Shown here: positions 14,431 to 22,626 of the stretch, in pieces
Layout: each line of letters opens with the position of its first letter
How positions within the stretch are numbered: the first letter of the stretch is position 1
Origin: Acidobacteriota bacterium
Lineage (GTDB): Bacteria; Acidobacteriota; Holophagae; Acanthopleuribacterales; Acanthopleuribacteraceae
Reading direction: 5' to 3'
DNA: 32,813 nt
NCBI GenBank assembly: GCA_030066195.1
Contig: JASJCB010000109.1
Coordinates: forward strand, 1 to 32,813
Position numbers and translations under genes: made by a program
The notes under the pieces: model-generated
The model's database searches: none
Seen by the model: the letters and a program-made list of their open reading frames with translations, nothing else
What the model was told of the DNA's origin: nothing

Positions 14431-15273
14431 TCAAGTGATTCTTTGCGCGCCGGTATAGACATTGAAGCGATGAGCCTTGAGAAATCCCACCAGGGTAACC
14501 CCGAAGCGGGCTGCCAGTTCCACCGCCAGCGAAGTCGGCGCACCCACGGCCGCAATGATGGGGATGCCCGCACAGAGAGCCTTTTGCACCAATTCAAAGC
14601 CGATGCGGCCACTGAGCAACAGCAGGCTGTCATCGGCGGGCAGAACCCCGCTTCGTAGCAAGGCCCCGATCAGTTTGTCCAAGGCATTGTGGCGGCCCAC
14701 ATCCTCGCGCAGTGCCGCCAGGTTTCCCGCTGCATCGAACAGGGCGGCCCCGTGGACACCGCCGGTGTCGGCAAACAGGGCCTGACCGTCACGCAGTCGT
14801 TCGGCCAGATCGTACAGCCGTTCCGCCTCGACGGTGCCGGCGCTTTGCGGGTCGCGAGTGATTCTGCCGCTGATTTCATCCAGGGTCACCCTGCCGCAAA
14901 TACCGCAGCTCGCATTGGTAAAAACATATCGGCTCAAGCGTTCGGGATCGAAGGCGACACCCTCCGTCAGGTGAACTCGTATCGTATTCTCCATGGTTGT
15001 GCCGTCATCACCCGCGGGGCGGTCGATGCTCAGGACATCACCCCGCCGGTGGATGACGCCCTCGGAGAGCAGGAACCCCGAGGCCAGGTCTTCGTCATGA
15101 CCCGGGGTACGCATGGTTACCGATATGCTGACGGCCGAGCCGCCGGCAGGGATGACCTGGATCTCGAGCGGCTCTTCCCACGCGAGCCGATCGTCGCGCT
15201 CCGTCATACTACCGGCATGCCGGGTTAATATCGGGAAAAGCTTGCTTCCCGGCGTCGCATCTTCAGGTTTCAC
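14431..15273 (-). CDS. fdhD: Formate dehydrogenase accessory sulfurtransferase FdhD
   Basis: 280 residues, typical of FdhD, which passes sulfur from the IscS desulfurase to the molybdenum cofactor of formate dehydrogenase. Conserved blocks are EEPLEIQV (about 33-40), MRTPGHDEDLASGFLLSEGV (54-73), the sulfur-carrying Cys pair SCGICG (C123, C126) and EDVGRHNALDKLIG (about 194-207). The GTG start at 15273 follows GGGAGG by eight bases. No formate dehydrogenase or other molybdoenzyme gene that would use it lies in this window; ActB further right has a molybdopterin-type fold but is not known to bind the cofactor. Confidence 0.96.
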   Translation of the reverse strand: MKPEDATPGSKLFPILTRHAGSMTERDDRLAWEEPLEIQVIPAGGSAVSISVTMRTPGHDEDLASGFLLSEGVIHRRGDVLSIDRPAGDDGTTMENTIRVHLTEGVAFDPERLSRYVFTNASCGICGRVTLDEISGRITRDPQSAGTVEAERLYDLAERLRDGQALFADTGGVHGAALFDAAGNLAALREDVGRHNALDKLIGALLRSGVLPADDSLLLLSGRIGFELVQKALCAGIPIIAAVGAPTSLAVELAARFGVTLVGFLKAHRFNVYTGAQRIT

Positions 15274-15708
15274 AACGAAGCCTCCCTTAGTATTACTCCA
15301 TCGACGGTAAACACTATTCTAACCTAAATCGGGAACCGGCATGCCCGACCTGCTTTGATATAGAACAGAAATCGTCTACTTTATCGAGTGCGGCTATTTC
15401 TTTGTACGCGGAAAAACTTATCAAGCCGGCATGAATATGTTGCTTCAGGTATGTAGTTTTCTGAATTCAGGCAATTTGAATGATCTTCCCCATCCAGGCA
15501 AAATCGTTGCGGGATAGTAGCGTGAAGTGGATAGGGTACTAATTTTCAGTAAAAGAGGGTGTCGGAACGGATGCCTTAAAAATACGATCTGCATCACATA
15601 AAAGACTTTTTTAACCGGAATTGACCTCACCTGTGATAACTTATGAAATAATGGAGTCAATATGGAGTAACCGTGACCTTTTAGACACTGAATAGCTGGA
15701 GCAGGATC
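15274..15708. other. Intergenic region between divergent fdhD and the LRR protein gene
   Basis: The 5' regions of two divergent genes. TAGAAT (15316-15321, minus strand) might be the fdhD -10 but lacks a good -35. The right part holds the candidate promoter of the plus-strand gene. A 71-codon minus-strand frame (15445-15660) has no ribosome site or protein-like pattern. Nothing else seen. Confidence 0.5.
15621..15649 (+). promoter_or_regulatory. Candidate promoter of the secreted LRR protein gene
   Basis: TTGACC (15621-15626) and TGAAAT (15644-15649) with a 17-base spacer; five and four matches to consensus. Transcription would start near 15656, some 50 bases before the ATG. Confidence 0.4.
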
Positions 15709-18441
15709 ATGCGGAAGATTGTCGTTTTTTTTCTAGCGCTTATAACAACCGTGCACGGTCTGTCACAGACACCTTGTTCGAACCCGCCGACCATAGCGGC
15801 GGGTCAGGTTTTCAACGTTTCGACCGATGCGTCACTTACCGCCAGTTTTGGGACTGTCTATGACGCGGTAGGGGCTGATGAGGCCGACAGCTTTTTCCTC
15901 ACCAGCACACAGGTCGGCGGCATGGAAATCGACCCTTATTTTACGATTAGAACAAATGGCGAACTTCGACCCATCAAAAACTTGTGGGAGTTGTTCTCCC
16001 GCCAGACCGTCAATGTAGATTTGACGGTCTTTGCCGTTAACGCGTGTGGCGCCTCTGCTCCCACGCTGGTTACCGTCCGTGTAACCGATGCTCCCCAGGG
16101 TTCGTTTTCGGTACCGATTGTTTCCCCCGGCCAGGTATTCCAGGTGGCCGCCGACGCGCTGACCACCGCCGTCGTAGCGGTTGTTTTTGCCTTTACCGCT
16201 GACGGAACGCCCGTGCAAAACTATAACATCATCGCCAGCAACCCCGACCTGGCGTTGTTCCGTATTGACTCCGGAGGGGCTGTTCGGGTCACCACCGATT
16301 TGGCCAATGTTGCCTATGCGGACCCTGACGCCAATCCCCAGACGGTCGTTTTAACGGTTACCGCCTTAAACGAATCCGGGGTAAGCGCACCTGTCGATGT
16401 AACCATGGAAATCAATATGCCGCGACCTCCTGTCGTTACGGCCGGGCAGCGGCGCGCCATTTCCACCAACTATCCCGCCTTTGAAGCGATCGACCCTGTG
16501 ATCGCCATACGCGGCTCTTTAACACCTACTCCTCAAACCGCTGTTTCTGTGATCGATGCTTCGCCTGATTGGGCCGACGGCGTTTTCGCGGTGAATTCCG
16601 ACCGCAGATTGGAAACAACCGTTGCCTTGGATTCCCTAATCCCTCTTTTCCCAAACAACGATCCCTACCAAACTGTCGAATTGACCGTGCAAGCTTTCAA
16701 CGATTTCGGATTGGGGCCTACGGAAACCCTTTACGTCGACATCAGGGTTGCCGATTCCCAGCGATGCCCCAGGATCATCCCCGATCAGACAGCCTTCGTC
16801 AGCCGCCTGGCCAACGTAGGTGATGAGGTTGCCGAGGTCACCGCGAATCAAAACGTAACCAACTTCTGGATCGACAGGGTCTCCACCGATCTCAACGGCC
16901 CCACTCAGTACTTGCCGTCTACACTTTTCAATGTCGATAATCTAAACGGGCGGATTACCGTTGCGCGACCTCTTGCCGATCCCATTTTCAGCGGACTGAT
17001 TTCCGCGACGGATGTCACACCGTTGCGAATTACCTTGGCGGGTACTTCTGCTCAGCCGGCTGTCGATTGCCCGGCACTGACCATGGCCGATTTCTACATC
17101 TACGTGGTGCCGGGTGATGCGGTTGTTCCCCAGGTTATTCCAGGGCAAATTCGCTATATCAACTCTACCCTGGCCGGCGGCGGTGCGGTGGGCGAACAAC
17201 TGTTGTCCGGTCTCCCCCTAACGGTTCCACCCTCGGTTATCTTGGGTTGGGATATCATCACGGGGAACGACGGCAACCTGTTCCGCATCGACAGTACCGG
17301 CCAACTATTCGTGTTGAACGATCTCACCGGACTTGACTATACCACGGGCGGCGGGGAGATCGATGTCATCTTGGGGGTCGTGGTCTATAACGACAACGGC
17401 CCTTCCAGGGTGGAAGATGTTACGATTCGCATTGTCGAAATAGATACCGGCGACGGCGGCGGTGGCGGCGGCGGTGGCCAGGCAGGCCAGACCGGCCAGA
17501 TTATCGCGGCCAGTAACACCACGCCCATTGTCATTACTTCGCCGGGGCACGGTTTGTTGACCGGTTCAACGGTGAGTATCATCGGGGTAAGCAGCCCCTC
17601 CAATGCCAACGGTGTCCATACCATCACCGTGGAAAACGAAAACGAGTTCAGTCTGGACGAAACGAACGGGAACGGAGATTTCGTCTTCAACCCCTCGGCC
17701 TCATGGATCCTGCTCAGTTCCTCGGGTACCACCGAACAGAACTTCGCCCAACTCATTACTGACTCGACGTTGCGCACCTGTATTCTGGAAACCGTAGGCG
17801 CCTTGGACTCCGGCTTCCTCGGCGAGGCGCTGGTTCAGGGTCTGAGAACCTTGGATTGCTCCTGTCGTTCCGGCGGAGGTATCAACAATCTCCAGGGTCT
17901 GCGCTTCTTCACGAATCTGGAGTTCCTGGCTTTACAAAACAACCTGATCGAGGACATTACGCCGATCACGGGTTTGCGAAACCTGGTGGATCTCAAACTG
18001 GCAGGGAACCTGATCACCGATATCACCACCTTCAACCCGTTTGCCTCGCTTACCTCGTTGGAGCGTTTGGATCTATCCGACAACCAGATTAGCGATACCT
18101 ACGCCTTTAACGCCGCGGCCAGCCTCGCCTGGTTGTCCCTGGCCAACAACGATATCTGCGACATTTCCTCACTGGTGGACCTTGCCGACATCGGCGCGCT
18201 TTCCACCGGTGACTTTGTCGATCTTTCCGGTAACCACCTGTTCTCGCAAGCGGGCCAACAGCAAATCTCCATACTGGAATCTGCCGGTGTGACGGTACGG
18301 GATGAAGACAACGACTCTGTCAGTTGCAATCCCTTGCGCAATGTCAAAACCCTGGGCACCTGGCCCGAGAATACCGATGTACGCGATCTGGCCGGTGTGG
18401 TCAACATCAGGGGCTCGGCTTGCGGCGACCAAACTCCGTAA
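15709..18441 (+). CDS. Secreted cadherin-like / leucine-rich-repeat surface protein
   Basis: 910 residues. A signal peptide (1-20, KIVVFFLALITTVHG) directs export. Residues about 22-580 form roughly five related modules, each opening with an 'I-x-P/A-GQ-x-F/R' phrase (for example PTIAAGQVFNV, PIVSPGQVFQV, PVVTAGQRRAI, PQVIPGQIRYI) and holding FRIDS-x-G-x-L/V and VTLTV-x-A-x-N-x-x-G-like strands, as in cadherin or other Ig-like repeats. A Gly-rich hinge (about 583-592) leads to a small module (about 597-675, SPGHGLLTGSTVSIIGV ... NGVHTI) like the E1/FCCH-type domains of some surface and phage-tail proteins. Residues 724-850 are leucine-rich repeats (LEFLALQNNLIEDITPI and following) with flanking Cys. 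Likely an extracellular adhesion or binding protein. No sortase, PEP-CTERM or typical sorting tail is visible. A terminator follows directly. Confidence 0.85.
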   Translation: MRKIVVFFLALITTVHGLSQTPCSNPPTIAAGQVFNVSTDASLTASFGTVYDAVGADEADSFFLTSTQVGGMEIDPYFTIRTNGELRPIKNLWELFSRQTVNVDLTVFAVNACGASAPTLVTVRVTDAPQGSFSVPIVSPGQVFQVAADALTTAVVAVVFAFTADGTPVQNYNIIASNPDLALFRIDSGGAVRVTTDLANVAYADPDANPQTVVLTVTALNESGVSAPVDVTMEINMPRPPVVTAGQRRAISTNYPAFEAIDPVIAIRGSLTPTPQTAVSVIDASPDWADGVFAVNSDRRLETTVALDSLIPLFPNNDPYQTVELTVQAFNDFGLGPTETLYVDIRVADSQRCPRIIPDQTAFVSRLANVGDEVAEVTANQNVTNFWIDRVSTDLNGPTQYLPSTLFNVDNLNGRITVARPLADPIFSGLISATDVTPLRITLAGTSAQPAVDCPALTMADFYIYVVPGDAVVPQVIPGQIRYINSTLAGGGAVGEQLLSGLPLTVPPSVILGWDIITGNDGNLFRIDSTGQLFVLNDLTGLDYTTGGGEIDVILGVVVYNDNGPSRVEDVTIRIVEIDTGDGGGGGGGGQAGQTGQIIAASNTTPIVITSPGHGLLTGSTVSIIGVSSPSNANGVHTITVENENEFSLDETNGNGDFVFNPSASWILLSSSGTTEQNFAQLITDSTLRTCILETVGALDSGFLGEALVQGLRTLDCSCRSGGGINNLQGLRFFTNLEFLALQNNLIEDITPITGLRNLVDLKLAGNLITDITTFNPFASLTSLERLDLSDNQISDTYAFNAAASLAWLSLANNDICDISSLVDLADIGALSTGDFVDLSGNHLFSQAGQQQISILESAGVTVRDEDNDSVSCNPLRNVKTLGTWPENTDVRDLAGVVNIRGSACGDQTP

Positions 18442-18453
18442 AGCATAGAAGAA

Positions 18454-18484
18454 CCTCGGATGTCAGTCGGCATCCGGGGTTTTT
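18454..18484 (+). terminator. Rho-independent terminator of the LRR protein gene
   Basis: Nine-base stem (18454-18462 with 18471-18479, one G-U pair) followed by five T. It overlaps the last codons of the convergent small membrane protein gene. Confidence 0.85.
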
Positions 18485-18735
18485 GTATTTGCGATCAATA
18501 CTTCCAAGAGCGTTGCATCCTTGTGCTGCTTCAAATTGGCCCGGGCCTGCAACAAGATCAGGGTGACCAGTACAAAGGTTTTACCGTCCATCTCGCCCAG
18601 AAACAGCGTTAGGGCCAGGTATCCAAAACCCGCAATAACGCCGATCCATGCGAACCATAGGTAGCGTTGCTTGTTACGCAACTGTCGCTTCAGGAATTTT
18701 TCCTGAGCGTCGCTCAGGGTAGGTTCGGTTTCCAA
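18463..18735 (-). CDS. Small two-helix membrane protein, function unknown
   Basis: 90 residues from TTG 18735, preceded by AGGGAAG. A charged N-terminus (LSDAQEKFLKRQLRNKQRY) is followed by two hydrophobic segments (about 26-46 and 51-66) and a polar C-terminal tail. It starts 12 bases after the alpha/beta-hydrolase stop and is probably co-transcribed and translationally coupled with it. No family recognised. The non-ATG start is the only in-frame choice near a ribosome site. Confidence 0.65.
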   Translation of the reverse strand: METEPTLSDAQEKFLKRQLRNKQRYLWFAWIGVIAGFGYLALTLFLGEMDGKTFVLVTLILLQARANLKQHKDATLLEVLIANTKTPDAD

Positions 18736-18747
18736 GATCTTCTTCCC

Positions 18748-19638
18748 TCAGTTTCGCAGGAACGGCCGCATGAAATCGATATAAGCCCGTATGACCCTTT
18801 CAGGTTGCTCTACCTGCGGGTAATGACCCACGCCCTCCAAACTGACCACGTCCGCATTGGGAATCAACTCGCGGTAACGCTCGGCCATATGCCTGCCGGA
18901 AACCGGGTCTAACGGGCCGTTGATCAGGCGAACCGGAATAGCCGTTTGCACCATGGAGCCCACCCACCGCGAGCGGTTGACCCTGCGTTCGGGAATGTAT
19001 TGCAGCAGTCGTGGCACCACGCGTTTGCCTCGATTGAAACGGACCAGTTCCCAATAGTCGGCAAGCAATTCGTCACCTGGTAGATGATCCGGCGAGAAGA
19101 CCTTGCACAGTGAGCGGCGAAACGCGCTCTCCGTCATGAACATCATGATCACGCCGCCCAGCGGGCTGAGCAACAAACGTTGAATCGGCCGAGCCCTATG
19201 GGTTTCGGGGAACAGTCCTCCGTTTAAAAAACAAACCGATTGGATGACCAGTCCCGGGTCTTCGCCCTGCCGCCGATCTTTGTAACGAGCCAGCAATTCC
19301 TGCGTGACGCTGTCCCCGTAGTCATGAGCCAGAATGTGAACGCGCTCGATCTTCAAACGCTTGAGCAATGCCTCCAAAAGCACGGCTTGATCACAACAGG
19401 AGTAATCATAATCCGCGGGCTTGGCGGAAAACCCAAAGCCCAACATATCCGGGGCAATCACCCTGAAGTGACGTACCAAACCGGACCAGACAGGCACCCA
19501 GTCATAAGAAGAGGTTGGAAAGCCGTGAACGCAAAGCAATACTTCGCCGCGGCCCTGTTCGCGGTAAAAGACATCATTACCTCGGTAGCTGAATGTCTTG
19601 CCCCGATTCCTCCATTTTTCCAGAGATTTTGAAGCCAT
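18748..19638 (-). CDS. Alpha/beta hydrolase of the MEST / epoxide-hydrolase-like group
   Basis: 296 residues. The oxyanion motif HGFPTSSYDW (38-47), nucleophile elbow AHDYGDS (104-110, Asp106 in the place of the usual Ser), acid Asp244 (GPLDPV) and His272 (GHYPQ) make up a haloalkane-dehalogenase/epoxide-hydrolase type triad. NGGLFPETHR (139-148) and the whole layout are strikingly like animal MEST/PEG1 and its bacterial relatives. The substrate is unknown. No signal peptide is apparent, so it is probably cytoplasmic. ATG 19638 follows GAGG. It leads a two-gene unit with the small membrane protein downstream. Three palindromes upstream (19694-19759) may be regulatory. Confidence 0.9.
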   Translation of the reverse strand: MASKSLEKWRNRGKTFSYRGNDVFYREQGRGEVLLCVHGFPTSSYDWVPVWSGLVRHFRVIAPDMLGFGFSAKPADYDYSCCDQAVLLEALLKRLKIERVHILAHDYGDSVTQELLARYKDRRQGEDPGLVIQSVCFLNGGLFPETHRARPIQRLLLSPLGGVIMMFMTESAFRRSLCKVFSPDHLPGDELLADYWELVRFNRGKRVVPRLLQYIPERRVNRSRWVGSMVQTAIPVRLINGPLDPVSGRHMAERYRELIPNADVVSLEGVGHYPQVEQPERVIRAYIDFMRPFLRN

Positions 19639-19947
19639 ATCATCCTCGATCCGATAGGCACAGATCGGGTCGCATGGACTCCTGGCAGAGTTTGATCGGC
19701 CGATCCGGCTTCGGTATAGATGAATTCATCGATTGTGGTTATCCGTGACACCATGTCACGCAACCGGGGGTGTATCCAAGAAGGGAGTATGCTCCCACGT
19801 GAATCTATCTTTCTTAGTTTTAAACAAGTTGTTCATCAAAAATCCAGTGTTTTTTTATAGAGGGAGCATAAATTCCAGGTTTCGGACGTGCCGCTATCTC
19901 CGCGAGCCCCGTGTGGTTACCGGTTTCGCCCTTTTTAGATCCGGCTG
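19639..19947. other. Intergenic region with three short palindromes upstream of the hydrolase
   Basis: No gene seen. Perfect palindromes GATCGGCCGATC (19694-19705) and GATGAATTCATC (19719-19730) and the inverted repeat GTGACA-CCA-TGTCAC (19745-19759) have centres 25-28 bases apart. TATACC (19713-19718, minus strand) between the first two could be a -10 with a weak -35 at 19736-19741. Confidence 0.4.
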
Positions 19948-19982
19948 AAAAAAATCCGGGCGCGTGGCCCGGATTTTTTTTT
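19948..19982. terminator. Strong bidirectional terminator
   Basis: 14-base perfect stem (19948-19961 with 19967-19980), five-base loop, A-run on one side and T-run on the other. On the minus strand it begins at the stop codon (TTA, 19981-19983) of the broken DUF3179-like gene and so ends that operon. Confidence 0.9.
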
Positions 19983-20356
19983 ATTGGCGTCTATCGATTT
20001 CTGAACCGGGTGTTTTCCGGTCAGTTTCTAAATCCGTCGGAGGCGGCCGCCAACCCAGGAGTCGGGTTTTCGGGTGATACCGGGTCCATATGTGCCAAAA
20101 GGTATCCATCCCCACTACGGGTTCCAATTGCGTCCCGTTTTCGAAACGGCCCTTCGCGGGATCGAACACGCCCAATTTGGACGCCTGCCAACGGTCCTTT
20201 TTGCGTTTCAACTTTACATTCTCACCATTATGCCGCAGCACCCGGGCGAGGGTGGGGCGGTAAAAACTGTCGCCCCTGCCAAACCGCGAGGTGTTTCCTG
20301 AGCACTGAGAAAGCCGGTGGCCAGGAATAAAAGACAATGGCGAATTGTCGCATCAT
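19981..20356 (-). pseudogene. Broken DUF3179-like secreted protein gene
   Basis: The last frame ends with DRWQASKLGVFDPAKGRFEN, then QLEPVVGMDTFWHIWTRYHP. This resembles the C-terminal block of DUF3179 proteins (a stretch like 'G-x-x-L-E-P-V-x-x-x-D-x-F-W-x-A-W-x-x-x-x-P-x-T'). The family is about 300 residues, but only some 70 recognisable residues remain. Ahead of it in other frames are ATGATG (20351-20356) after AGGTGG, and a signal-peptide-like LLFLATGFLSAQETP. Joining them needs at least one, probably two, frameshifts, and the domain's N-terminal part is missing. The terminator at its stop is intact. It lies 60 bases after the SUMF1-like gene, probably once in its operon. Sequencing error is possible but would not restore the missing length. 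Confidence 0.5.
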
Positions 20357-20416
20357 GAGCGGGCCACCTAAGATCAAAACTCACCTGGAAAACAAGGATG
20401 GAGAGGGATTTATTCC

Positions 20417-21841
20417 TCAATCCGGTTCCATCAGGATGCGAAAGCCCACGTTGGAGACTCTGATCCGAGGCGAATATTTGAAGCGGCAGGCAGACCGACA
20501 GGTCTCCGCGAAGTCGCCCCAACCGCCGCCGCGCAACACGTATTCGATTTTGCCGAAGCTCAAACCGCCCACGGGATCGGTCAGCGGGCCCTTTTCATAA
20601 GGCGCATAGCGATCCAGGCACCATTCCCAGACATTACCGTGCATATCGTAGAGTCCCCAGGCGTTGGGAATCAGGCTGCCCACGGGCAATGTTTTTTCGC
20701 GATATTCGCCCTTGGGCCCGTTGCCGTAGGGGTACCGGCCGTCAAAATTGGCCTGGCTCACCTCCAAGGTTTCGCCATAAGTGAAAGGCGTGGTGGTTCC
20801 CGCACGACAAGCGTACTCCCACTCGGCCTCCGTGGGCAGGCGGAACTTTTTGCCCGTGACGTTGTTCAGCACCAGGAGGGCATCCAGGGCCTCTCGCCAG
20901 GAAACGTTCTCCAGGGGATTCTCGGGACCCTTGTTTCCGGCATTGACGATTTGGTTCATGCTTTGCCATTGGGCCTGGGTAACCTCGGTTTCGCCCAACC
21001 AGAATCCGCGACTGATGAAAACCTCGTGTTGAACCTCGTCATCACGCCGGCCCACCTCGTCTTCCGGGCTGCCCATGGTAAAGGTTCCCGGCGGAATCCA
21101 TCTCAGCTTGAGGGAGAGGCCGCCCGGCAGCTTGATGATTCGCACCAGCCTTCCCATCTCTTCGCGTATGTCCACATTCAGGCGCGCCAGCCTGATCAGG
21201 GCTTGTTCCGCCTCGAAGAACTGTCGATCTTCGATGAACTGCTTGACCTGTAATTGCAGGTCGACGATGCGCAGATCTCTTGCCCGCGCCGCTTCCAGGT
21301 CGGCGATTTGCCGGTCCCAGTCGGCGGGCATGCCCTCTTCAGGATCCAGCACCGCCATCTGATCACGGGCCGCTCTCATCTTCTCCAGATCCTTTTCCCT
21401 AGCCGCGGTATTGAAGTCCTCGGTCACCTGTCGGAATTGCTGCACGAAAAGCCCGGCCAGTTTGGTTTCCAAATGCGGTACCGGGGTTCCCGCGTCGCGC
21501 AGTTGCGCCAGGGCCGTCTTTGCCTCGGGAAGCCGACCCGCCTCCAACGCATTCGTCGCGGCGCTCAGCAAGACGGCATCCGGTTCCGGCGGTGCCGGGG
21601 CGGCCTCGATCGGCGCTTCGACAACCGGCTCGGGCTGAATCGATGCGGTGAGATAAGGTATCTGCTCCCAGGGCCGATACCGTTGCGCGACAAAGACGGC
21701 GGCGGCGAGCAGCAGCAGAATGAACGGCATCCGCACATTCTGTCGCCTCGGCGGCGTCGGCGCCATTCCCGGACGGCGAACGGGCGGCGCCTCTGGTCTC
21801 ATTCCGGCTCTTCTTACCGGCGGCTGGTCAATCGTCTTCAC
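20417..21841 (-). CDS. Membrane-anchored SUMF1/FGE-like (formylglycine-generating-enzyme fold) protein
   Basis: About 474 residues from GTG 21841. The frame is open to ATG 21889, but that ATG overlaps an extended -10 promoter, so a downstream start is more likely; the exact start is uncertain. Near the N-terminus a repeated PPVRRxGM motif precedes one membrane segment (PFILLLLAAAVFVA). A helical, probably coiled-coil, region follows (DLEKMRAARDQMAVLDPEEG and beyond). The last 230 residues are an FGE-sulfatase/SUMF1 domain: WIPPGTFTMGSPEDE, ETEVTQAQW, VSWREAL, RLPTEAEWEYACRAG, GLYDMHGNVWEW and RGGGWGDFAE ... NVGFRI. The Cys pair of true formylglycine-generating enzymes (C-x4-C) is not matched (CRSAC here), so a structural or ligand-binding role outside the inner membrane is more likely than sulfatase activation. 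It lies downstream of the outer-membrane gene pair. Confidence 0.85.
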   Translation of the reverse strand: MKTIDQPPVRRAGMRPEAPPVRRPGMAPTPPRRQNVRMPFILLLLAAAVFVAQRYRPWEQIPYLTASIQPEPVVEAPIEAAPAPPEPDAVLLSAATNALEAGRLPEAKTALAQLRDAGTPVPHLETKLAGLFVQQFRQVTEDFNTAAREKDLEKMRAARDQMAVLDPEEGMPADWDRQIADLEAARARDLRIVDLQLQVKQFIEDRQFFEAEQALIRLARLNVDIREEMGRLVRIIKLPGGLSLKLRWIPPGTFTMGSPEDEVGRRDDEVQHEVFISRGFWLGETEVTQAQWQSMNQIVNAGNKGPENPLENVSWREALDALLVLNNVTGKKFRLPTEAEWEYACRAGTTTPFTYGETLEVSQANFDGRYPYGNGPKGEYREKTLPVGSLIPNAWGLYDMHGNVWEWCLDRYAPYEKGPLTDPVGGLSFGKIEYVLRGGGWGDFAETCRSACRFKYSPRIRVSNVGFRILMEPD

Positions 21842-21887
21842 GAGTAGGCATAACCCCATGAAAAGAAGATGAGTAGCATACCGAAAC

Positions 21888-21896
21888 ATTATAGCA
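21888..21896 (-). promoter_or_regulatory. Extended -10 promoter of the SUMF1-like gene
   Basis: TGCTATAAT on the minus strand is a perfect extended -10 (TGnTATAAT); no -35 is evident. It overlaps the most upstream ATG of the SUMF1-like frame, which argues for a start further downstream. Confidence 0.4.
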
Positions 21897-21936
21897 CGAG
21901 CTTTTCGTACGGTCGGGTGCGGCGGAGGAGGGTAAC

Positions 21937-21996
21937 CAGGAACGCGTCAAACCGGGGTTGTCTCCGGCTCATGTTCGCGACTTTGACGCGTTCCTG
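21937..21996. repeat. 15-bp perfect inverted repeat in the intergenic gap
   Basis: 21937-21951 and 21982-21996 are perfect reverse complements around CAGGAACGCGTCAAA, separated by 30 bases that contain further short complements. It lies between two minus-strand genes and could form a large cruciform or RNA stem-loop, acting as a transcript end, stabiliser or protein site. It has no T-run. Confidence 0.7.
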
Positions 21997-22020
21997 AGCC
22001 GCCCCCGGTTGCTCACCGAT

Positions 22021-22623
22021 TCAGGGTATATCCAAGGTCCAGCTGTAGCTGAGCATGGCGGAACGCTTGATGCTGCCGGCAAGAAGGAAACCGGCCAGGG
22101 TGGGTTGTCCGCTCGGTCTTTGTGATGGAGCGGCCGGGCTCGCGCCGCCGGCAGGTCTTTGGGAGACCGCTACCCAGCGCCGAGCCCGCTCCTGTTCCAA
22201 GGCCGAGAAGGGGTGGATGGTGACTTGGAGACGAAATCCCCTGTCTTTCGGAATCACCGTATCCGGGTCCACAGCCAGGGGTATACCGGGCTCTTGAAAC
22301 CAGCGGGCCAAAGCCTTGAAGTCCTTGTGAACCAGGGATTGGACCTCTCGGCCCTCCAGGATGACGCGCAGGTAGAAGACCTCATCCCAGGGTTCGTAGC
22401 GCACTTCCACCAGGGTTACTCCTTCAAGGCCGCTCGCGCTTTTGCTCAGTTCGTAGCGGAACACCAGCGAGAGCGTCAGGCCGGAGTATAGTTTGCGGTT
22501 CACTTTCTCCTCCGTCAGGAGTGATTCGGGGATGATGAGGCGCAGTTCGGAGCCGCGTTTCAGTTGGGGTTGGGCCTGCGCCGGCAGTACGGCCAGGGCC
22601 AGGAGTAGGAAGGCACAGCGCAT
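22021..22623 (-). CDS. Secreted protein of unknown function, paired with the BamA-like gene
   Basis: 200 residues with a signal peptide (MRCAFLLLALAVLPAQAQ). The mature part is mostly beta-strand-like, with VRYEPWDEVFYLRV around residues 94-107 and a Pro/Ala/Ser-rich stretch (about 155-175). It is faintly like DUF4390 periplasmic proteins, but I cannot confirm that. ATG 22623 lies three bases after the stop of the outer-membrane protein gene, and that gene's last codons (GGGGAG) supply its ribosome site, so the two are coupled. A role as periplasmic partner of the barrel protein is an inference from this coupling. Confidence 0.75.
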   Translation of the reverse strand: MRCAFLLLALAVLPAQAQPQLKRGSELRLIIPESLLTEEKVNRKLYSGLTLSLVFRYELSKSASGLEGVTLVEVRYEPWDEVFYLRVILEGREVQSLVHKDFKALARWFQEPGIPLAVDPDTVIPKDRGFRLQVTIHPFSALEQERARRWVAVSQRPAGGASPAAPSQRPSGQPTLAGFLLAGSIKRSAMLSYSWTLDIP

Positions 22624-22626
22624 GAC

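Noticed and set aside
15445..15660. 71-codon minus-strand ORF between fdhD and the LRR gene
   Set aside because: No ribosome site, no protein-like pattern, and it covers the likely promoter region.
20417..21841. True formylglycine-generating enzyme for sulfatases
   Set aside because: The catalytic C-x4-C pair is not present and there is no sulfatase gene nearby, so only the fold is claimed.
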